In this document: piece by piece, positions 57,441-64,000 of the stretch
Position numbering within the stretch: the first letter of the stretch is position 1
Layout: each line of letters opens with the position of its first letter
NCBI RefSeq assembly: GCF_042453785.1
Contig: NC_091677.1
Span: forward strand, 22,011,501 to 22,075,500
Direction of reading: 5' to 3'
From: Malus domestica
Taxonomy: Eukaryota > Streptophyta > Magnoliopsida > Rosales > Rosaceae
Length of the DNA: 64,000 bases
Notes under the pieces: generated by a model
Database searches by the model: none
What the model saw: only the letters and a program-made list of their open reading frames with translations
Told to the model about the DNA's origin: nothing
Made by a program: the position numbers and the translations under genes

Positions 57441-57948
57441 ATATTTTAATAATTTTAAAATTTAATTACTAAAAGATTTATTATAAAATACAATAGTCAT
57501 ATTAATATATACAATATATTATATATTAAATATATAGTTTTGTATTATTGTTCTATGTAAATTATAAAAAAATAAAAAAAAGGGTTAGTCATTATTTATT
57601 TTTATTATGAGAGTTCCTTATTATCATTACTAGGATAAATTTTACATAACATATTCTTGTCCAAAATTAAAATATACTAGTATAGTATTTGTATATGCAG
57701 GAACTAAGAAGACATACATACAAGTATGGAAAATGTGAAAGAATATATAAACACTCGTGATTTATCATTATTCCTTCACGAATAGATAATTGTTACACTT
57801 ATATTATCGTTTAGATTTTTAAAATCCTTCAAACCCTCATGAATAATGTTTTTTATTTGAGGGCAAAATTAATAAAATTAATAATAATTATTGTAGAAGT
57901 GTAAAAAATGTAAAAAAATATATATACAATCACTCATATATAAAAAAA
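57441..57948. other. AT-rich spacer, no gene seen
   Basis: May be the interior of the hAT-like element; nothing coding. Confidence 0.35.
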
Positions 57949-58154
57949 GTAAATACTTTAAATTAAAGATCAAATTTATTCATTACATTCTTATAGGGTC
58001 GAGGAGTGTATCTGTAAAAAATCATCAAAATCGGAGCTAAAATAACCGTTAAATTGTGATTTTTCGTTTATAACCGTCGAAAACTTTTGTTCCGTTACGT
58101 AATGTCTGAATGTTTGTTTTTTACGATTTTTTATGTATGCGATCTCGGAATGTG
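57949..58154 (+). repeat. 206-bp direct repeat, copy 1
   Basis: GTAAATACTTTAAATTAAAG..GATCTCGGAATGTG is repeated at 58296-58501 with only about two differences that I can see (for example TTTTTCG / TTTTTTG). Confidence 0.85.
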
Positions 58155-58295
58155 TACAAATAAGTTTGACGGTTGGATCGTTGAACAAAGTTTCGTAGAA
58201 TGCATATTGCGTCAAAACAGTAGATTAAACAAACACTTAGAGTTAATATTATACTTCTATTAAGTATAAAATAAGTTTTTGTGGTATCTACTAGT

Positions 58296-58501
58296 GTAAA
58301 TACTTTAAATTAAAGATCAAATTTATTCATTACATTCTTATAGGGTCGAGGAGTGTATCTGTAAAAAATCATCAAAATCGGAGCTAAAATAACCGTTAAA
58401 TTGTGATTTTTTGTTTATAACCGTCGAAAACTTTTGTTCCATTACGTAATGTCTGAATGTTTGTTTTTTACGATTTTTTATGTATGCGATCTCGGAATGT
58501 G
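58296..58501 (+). repeat. 206-bp direct repeat, copy 2, at the Y2 breakpoint
   Basis: It ends at 58501, one base before Y copy 2 begins (CCGTTTGATAAAAATCCC at 58502). The junction of the segmental duplication therefore sits at the edge of this repeat. Confidence 0.85.
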
Positions 58502-59459
58502 CCGTTTGATAAAAATCCCATGGTCGTAATATAAAGATCAAAGTTAAAATTGAAAATATAAAGATTATAATTTTCGATATAATCTTTTTTTCAAAGTGTG
58601 CACCTAACTTATGTCGATACCAACATGTTTTGATTTCTGATAGTTTTCTATTAAATTATAAAATGTGTTGTCAACTCTGTATTTTAGTTTTAGATATAGT
58701 TTGTTCATTGATTTTTATATTAATCATACTTGTAAAATATGTTGTTTCGACTTGCACGGTCGATCTTATGATATTTGCTTATGCAAAGAAATCTTGAACA
58801 TTCGAGTTCAAATTTCTCTTTCCATAAGTTAAGTGAATTTAGAACATATCCAAATATGTTATTTCAACTTGCATGACCGATCTTATGATTCTTGTACGAT
58901 ACATGAAAAAAAACAGTAACATTTTGCGTAAAATGTATATAAGTGACCGGGTTTAAAAATTTAGCTTCTTTACATACTTGCATGACTACATGGACAAAAA
59001 CAGTAATAGTATCGATAAAATGTATAAAGTTAATTGCAAAAGGAATGAAAGGGCATAATGGTATTCTGGATATCAGTGGACTGAGAGGGATAATGGTTGG
59101 TGGGATTAAGTTTTAGGTTAAGGAGGTTTTGCACCAGTATACAGTTGCGGTCACAATGGCTACATGTTTTTTGATTTTCTGTTTTCCTTTTTCATTTGTC
59201 CATAGGAATTTTTAGTACTCATTCCTACCAGCTGCTGCGTTTGAAATCCTATATTTACAGCTATAGTCCCTTACTCCCTCCCTCCCTCCCTTCTCTCTTA
59301 CTCACTCCCTCTATCTTATTCCTCTGTCCCTCGTCTCTGTAAACTCGCTCCCTCTATCTCCTTCCCCCCTCCCTCTTCTCTGTAAACTCGCTCTTTCTCC
59401 TTCTTCTTTCTCCCTCTTCTCTCTTCCACCTTTCTGAAATGGAACATCCCGAGTTGGCT

Positions 59460-59709
59460 AACATTCTACCTTTCGTTTACGGAGGTATTTTCCTGCTTTT
59501 TATTCTATATACTTGTATTGTTTACTTAGGACAACCTGCGGAGGATGACAACCTCCGGAGGGGGAATGCTGCTCAGCTGAGCGTCATTCCCCCTCCGGAG
59601 GTTGTCCTTGAGCGTCATTCTCCTCCTCCGCAGGTTGTCCTAAGTAAATAATACAAGCATATAGGATAAAAAGCAGAAAAATACCTCCGTAAACGGAAGT
59701 TAGAATGTT
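59460..59709. repeat. 250-bp foldback in Y copy 2
   Basis: Same inverted repeat as 51153-51402, with no differences that I can see. Confidence 0.85.
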
Positions 59710-60273
59710 ATGTCGTTGTTATAATTTGTATTTTTAGTTTTCGAATACATTTTTATTTTTTTTTCAAATACAGTCGAGGATATGTTGTTGATATGATTTG
59801 TATTTTTAATTTTTGAACACATTTTTATTTTTATTTTTTCAAATACAACTGACGGCATGTCATTGATATGATTTGTACTTTGGAATTTTTTTTTCAAATA
59901 CAGCCGACGACATGTCGTTGATATGATTTGTATTTTTAGTTTTCGAATACATTTTTTATTTTTTTTTTCCAAATACAGTCGACTGCATGTTGATATGATT
60001 TGTATTTTTGGAAAGAGAAGCCTATGGCCGCACGAACCAGTAGCAGGAAGACAAGAATAGAGAAGAAAGGAAGATTATGAATCCGTTTCATTCCTTGGCC
60101 GTCTTCATTGTGCCTCTCCTATCTTTGCTTTCCCATTCCATTTCCTTTCCTTTTGCTTTTCTGCGGCATTTCGTCGAGTTTTGTTCACAAATTGTTAAAC
60201 ACTTACAACAGACATGTATGGTTCATCTTATTACCCGTTTTAAATTTGTGCTTTTCTTTTAATTACAGAAACC

Positions 60274-61181
60274 ATGATCAGATTGTTTAAAGTGAAAGAA
60301 AAGCAAAAGGAAACAGCTGAAAACGCAAAAGAGAATGGTCTCGTAAAGAAGCAAAGTGCAGGAGAATTGCGTCTTCATAGAGGTAAATATGATTTTAGGA
60401 TGTATATATGTTATGATTTGTTGCAATGTGGTACAAAGTTATACGCTTACATGCATATTAAGTTCCTAAATACACGTTTAACTCCAACGTACGTAAAGGC
60501 AAGGTTTCTGTGTTTATTTTAATTCCTTCAACCAGTCCTTCAATTGTATTATGACACAGAAATCAACGCAATGACGTTTTAGGATTCATATTGCCGATCC
60601 TATTTAGTGAGAAAAGGCTTTGTTGTTGTTGTTGTTGTTGTTGTCGTCCTTCAATTGTATTATGATGTTGTCTTGTAGATATAAGTGAGTTGAACATGCC
60701 AGAAGAATGCAAGATTTCATTCCCCAAAGGAAAGGATGATTTGATGGACTTTGAGATTACCATTACACCTTATCGGGGATATTATATGTAAGTAACCTTT
60801 GATCTGAAGCTTCATTTGGCTCTCTATACGTTGTTTGGATTTTGCAACTTCGATGTCATCTTGCTGACACCGACATTTTGTACCTCTTGTCGCAGGGGTG
60901 GTGGGTTTGTCTTCACGTTTAAAGTTCCCGCAGTCTACCCTCATGAGCCTCCGAAGGTCAAGTGCAAAACCAAGGTAACGAAACCTTAGTTATATCAGAA
61001 CTTAACTTTCGTGTATATTGGTTACGATCCAAACCATAATATATATCTGGTGTTGTATAATGCATACCATATGTGCAGATCTACCATCTCAACATCGACT
61101 TAGAAGGAAACACTTGACTTAACATTCTTCGGGAAGACTGGAAACCTGTCTTAAATATAAACACTGTTATTTACGGATTGT
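60274..61181 (+). pseudogene. RCE1: NEDD8-conjugating enzyme E2 (RCE1/UBC12) pseudogene, copy 2
   Basis: Exons 60274-60382, 60679-60787, 60896-60974 and 61079-61181 (cut). The same TGA replaces the catalytic Cys codon (61115-61117), so the mutation predates the duplication. Exon 2 reads PKGKDD where copy 1 has PNGKDD. A 17-bp deletion near 60176 removes the GT donor of the presumed 5' UTR intron (copy 1 has GAGCAG/GTTTTC). Exon 4 is broken after YGL, and no last exon follows. Confidence 0.88.
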
Positions 61182-61781
61182 GAAAGCGTGCACATGTACA
61201 ATTGTGAAAGTCAAACTTGTGATGCACACTAGCTACATGAATAAAAATAGTAACATTTTGCGTAAAATGTATATTTGTGACCGAGTTTAAAAATCTAGCT
61301 AGTCTACATACTTGCATGACTACATAGACAAAAACAGTAAGAGTATCCATAAAATGTATAAAGTTGATTGCAAAAGGAATGCAAGGGTATAATGATATTT
61401 TGCGTAAATATATATTCATATATTACAGGATGGGACATAAATAGGAAAATTAAAAAGTTCCACTATTTTTATTTTATTTTTCAAATTAAGAAGCATCTGG
61501 TTGCTTCGTCAAGGTAGTCTATTTTTTTGGAGTCCAAAAAGACTTACCGAGTTATTTTAGCCTCCATAGCCATTATTGTGTATGCACAAGCGTCAAAAAT
61601 TGAACAGAGGACATTACCGTGTGAAACATTGAAGATTGATTGTGGTCAACGAATACCATATAGGGAAAGAATTGTGTAGTCCTAATTATCTTCCTCGGAC
61701 ACTTACCTGAGCTTCTGTTCTTATCCGTTTGATAAAAATCCCATGGTCGTAATATAAAGATCAAAGTTAAAATTGAAAATA
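61182..61781 (+). repeat. Y-derived fragments and spacer
   Basis: 61240-61420 is a diverged copy of 50606-50770 (ACATTTTGCGTAAAATGTATA..TGCATGACTACAT). 61680-61781 matches 50151-50260 (CCTAATTATCTTCCTCGGAC..) and breaks at ATTTTTTTTC. The sequence between is unassigned. Confidence 0.7.
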
Positions 61782-62561
61782 TAATTTTTTTTCTTTTAGA
61801 TGGAAGTTTCCTGCATGTTTCACTTCCCCTCTTTACTTTACGTCTCAATATCCTCTAGCAATTATTCAGCAGCCATGGATGAGAGGGAGAGATAGAGATC
61901 GAGACGGGCGATATTTAAGGGTGAGAATCAAACTCAAGATGTTGAATACTTAATTAAATAAGGGGTACCCTTAAATAAGCTACAAGTCCATCGTTGGTTG
62001 AATTGAATGCTTGAATTTAGGCGAACTGTTATGTCTTCGGGCCATTGGGGCCAAGCCCGTCTAAGCTTAATTGTTGCTTATAGATAATTATTTGTAAAAA
62101 TCGTGTTTATTAATTAGCATATATGCTTCATGTATTCTTGGAACAATATGGGTTCACAATTTTAGTTCCTTAGCTTTGAATACAAAATGATACGACAAAT
62201 TCAAAAACTAGTTCCCGTTGTTAGACTCGTGTAACTTTATTAACAAAAAAGAAAAACATCAACCTTGTTTTATGAAACTGGCGGGGTGAGCTAGACCAGA
62301 GTAAATGAGCATCCAACCATAGCTTAATCCGAGCGACGCCATTTTTGTCTCTGACTTGACGGATCATAGACTGTATTCTGTGTTACAGTTGCATCCCAAA
62401 CTTGTTATATGAGAATAGTATGATATTTATTATTTCGATAAACTCGTTTTCGAGTTGCATATTAATTGGTTCCTCCCATAGGCTCTGTTTACTTCTCTTC
62501 CAACCCAAAACCCAGCAAAAGGCCAAAAATTTCAGTGGGTATATCTGTTCCATGCTGGGTC
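61782..62561. other. Intergenic DNA, no gene seen
   Basis: No conserved frame; short frames here overlap the Cassandra LTR on both strands. Confidence 0.4.
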
Positions 62562-62822
62562 TGCAACATCTCACATCGATCAACAGAGAGAAAGTGATAT
62601 GCCTTATATATACATGTTCACCTCCATTTACTACGAGACCTTTTGAAACCTCACTGGCTTCGAAGTTCATCGGAACTCCGAAGTTAAATGAGTTCGAGCG
62701 AGAACAATCCAAAGATGGATGATCCACTAAGAAGTTTTTGTGTTTTTCCATAAACAAAATCGTGCAAGCTGACCTAAAACAGATAATATCGTGCTACGAT
62801 AAAATCAGTCTGGAATGAGACA
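62562..62822 (+). mobile_element. Cassandra-type solo LTR with a 5S rRNA-like domain
   Basis: Starts TGCAACATCTCACATCG and ends GGAATGAGACA. A perfect target duplication GGGTC flanks it (62557-62561, 62823-62827). Within it, 62665-62740 keeps 5S rRNA sequence including CGGAACTCCGAAGTTAA and GATGGATGATCC, matching the Pol III internal control region. Cassandra is a non-coding TRIM retrotransposon known in Rosaceae whose LTRs carry a 5S domain. Many changes from the 5S pattern are C to T or G to A, as expected from methylated-C decay. Confidence 0.85.
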
Positions 62823-63562
62823 GGGTCTGCGTTGCCATGCTTGGTGTGTACTGAGGGGAGAAGTGCTGGGTCTGCGTTGTCGACACACCATCACAATATT
62901 TCAGTAATTTTCTGGGTCACCAAAATTATTGTATATATCTAATTTTAAATTGACTTGGTCGTTGCTTGGTCTTACACACCAGTCCAAAAACAAGGCTAAT
63001 TTGGTAAATTCATCAAAACCAGAAGCAGCAGAAAAGCCAGCCTCTTCCCTTCCTTCCCAAGCCCACTTAAACACCATGACCCAACCACTCCCACCCTCAC
63101 CAGAGAAAAATGCGTGACAGAGTCCTTACCATAGGTAAATGAAAGTTGTGGCCCTCCCTCAGCCTGCGGTCAATCAGTCATCCCTCCCTCAGCCTGCGGT
63201 CAATCAGTCATAGCTTGTCACATCTTTCATAAGTTCATAGGTTCAACTGGCATTTCCAAAAAAAAATGTGGAAACAAAGAATTTTGTTATTGCCAGAATC
63301 CAAATAAAGGTTTTACATATAATATTATTGTTTGTGTCAAACGATTATCACTTACTAATTATCTCCACTTCTTAAAGTTTCAAAGCTCATTTGATATCTT
63401 AATGATTTAAATAATAAGATTCAACTAGGGGTCCAAGTCGGAATGAGATTTTAATTTTTGACAATAAATTTTTTTGAATCTCTACACAAAAATTTCGAAT
63501 TTAATGTTTTTTCAAAAGTTGAAATGAAAATTTGAATGGATTGAGAGATTCTGATAACTTGG
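62823..63562. other. Spacer between Cassandra LTR and Y copy 3
   Basis: GGGTCTGCGTTG occurs at 62823 and again at about 62868. It contains a 30-bp tandem duplication (separate entry). No gene. Confidence 0.4.
63152..63211 (+). repeat. 30-bp tandem duplication
   Basis: Two identical copies, 63152-63181 and 63182-63211, of a unit starting CCCTCCCTCAGCCTGCGG and ending CAGTCAT. Confidence 0.9.
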
Positions 63563-64000
63563 AATTTTCGATATAATCTTTTTTTCAAAGTGTGCACCTA
63601 ACTTATGTCGATACCAACATGTTTTGATTTCTGATAGTTTTCTATTAAATTATAAAATGTGTTGTCAACTCTGTATTTTAGTTTTAGATATAGTTTGTTC
63701 ATTGATTTTTATATTAATCATACTTGTAAAATATGTTGTTTCGACTTGCACGGTCGATCTTATGATATTTGCTTATGCAAAGAAATCTTGAACATTCGAG
63801 TTCAAATTTCTCTTTCCACAAGTTAAGTGAATTTAGAACATATCCAAATATGTTATTTCAACTTGCATGACCGATCTTATGATTCTTGTACGATACATGA
63901 AAAAGAACAGTAACATTTTGTGTAAAATGTATATAAGTGACCGGGTTTAAAAATTTAGCTTCTTTACATACTTGCATGACTACATGGACAAAAACAGTAA
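63563..64000 (+). repeat. Y unit, copy 3 (start only; runs off the window)
   Basis: Matches 50262-50699 and 58569-59006 almost base for base (AATTTTCGATATAATC.., ending CATGGACAAAAACAGTAA), with a few changes such as CCACAAG for CCATAAG. Its left edge is 67 bp further in than the left edge of copies 1 and 2. Confidence 0.9.

Larger units (their letters stand above)
58502..61181 (+). repeat. RCE1: Y unit, copy 2 (2.7 kb)
   Basis: Nearly identical to 50195-52891. Differences seen: small changes in the CT-rich leader, a 17-bp loss near 60176 and one exon-2 change. It ends within exon 4 at TTTACGGATTGT, where unrelated sequence starts. Confidence 0.9.

Noticed and set aside
62665-62740. 5S rRNA gene
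   Set aside because: Only part of 5S is present, with many transitions; the borders and TSD show a Cassandra LTR.
62383-62757. 124-codon minus-strand frame
   Set aside because: It overlaps the Cassandra LTR and has no protein family features.

Overview
Plant nuclear DNA: genes have spliced introns, and the AT-rich intergenic sequence is packed with LTR elements, LINEs, SINEs and MITEs. Several repeats look like ones I remember from apple/pear (Rosaceae, Maleae): a Cassandra-type 5S-bearing LTR, a 344-bp LTR with a tRNA-Asp-like primer site, and several MITE/SINE families. The species assignment is inference from memory; no search was run.

Only two host genes look intact: SEC13 (21438-22343, + strand, coding sequence without introns) and a two-exon GATA zinc-finger transcription factor (36627-37985, + strand). 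The other gene-like sequences are broken. An RPL23 (uL14) gene has a nonsense codon and a 1.8-kb solo LTR in its last exon (9664-12905). A truncated LURP-one-related (LOR) gene lies inside an LTR element (34091-34552, - strand). Two near-identical copies of a NEDD8-conjugating E2 (RCE1/UBC12) gene have a stop at the catalytic-cysteine codon (51984-53680 and 60274-61181). F-box/DUF295-like fragments accompany them.

Layout. 1-2708: 3' end of an LTR retrotransposon with its 3' LTR. 2709-9640: gene-poor DNA with a SINE, a Tourist-like MITE, and a second copy of that MITE split by a 2.4-kb solo LTR. 9664-12905: RPL23 pseudogene. 14161-19330: nest of three LTRs. 20670-22343: SEC13 and its promoter. 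22921-26850: MITE, hairpin and SINE debris. 26860-35885: decayed L1-type LINE split by a 1.6-kb solo LTR and by the LTR element carrying the LOR gene. 36627-37985: GATA gene. 38000-46870: MITE-rich intergenic DNA. 46880-64000: tandem array in which a DUF295-like block (X) and an RCE1-like block (Y) alternate X-Y-X-Y, followed by Y fragments and the start of a third Y.

The genes form no pathway. The strongest points are (i) the X-Y array, whose Y units each carry a dead E2 and an upstream 250-bp foldback able to form a long hairpin RNA; (ii) the LTR element with a host LOR gene behind its own TATA box and primer site; and (iii) the series of solo LTRs whose borders and target-site duplications can be read directly.
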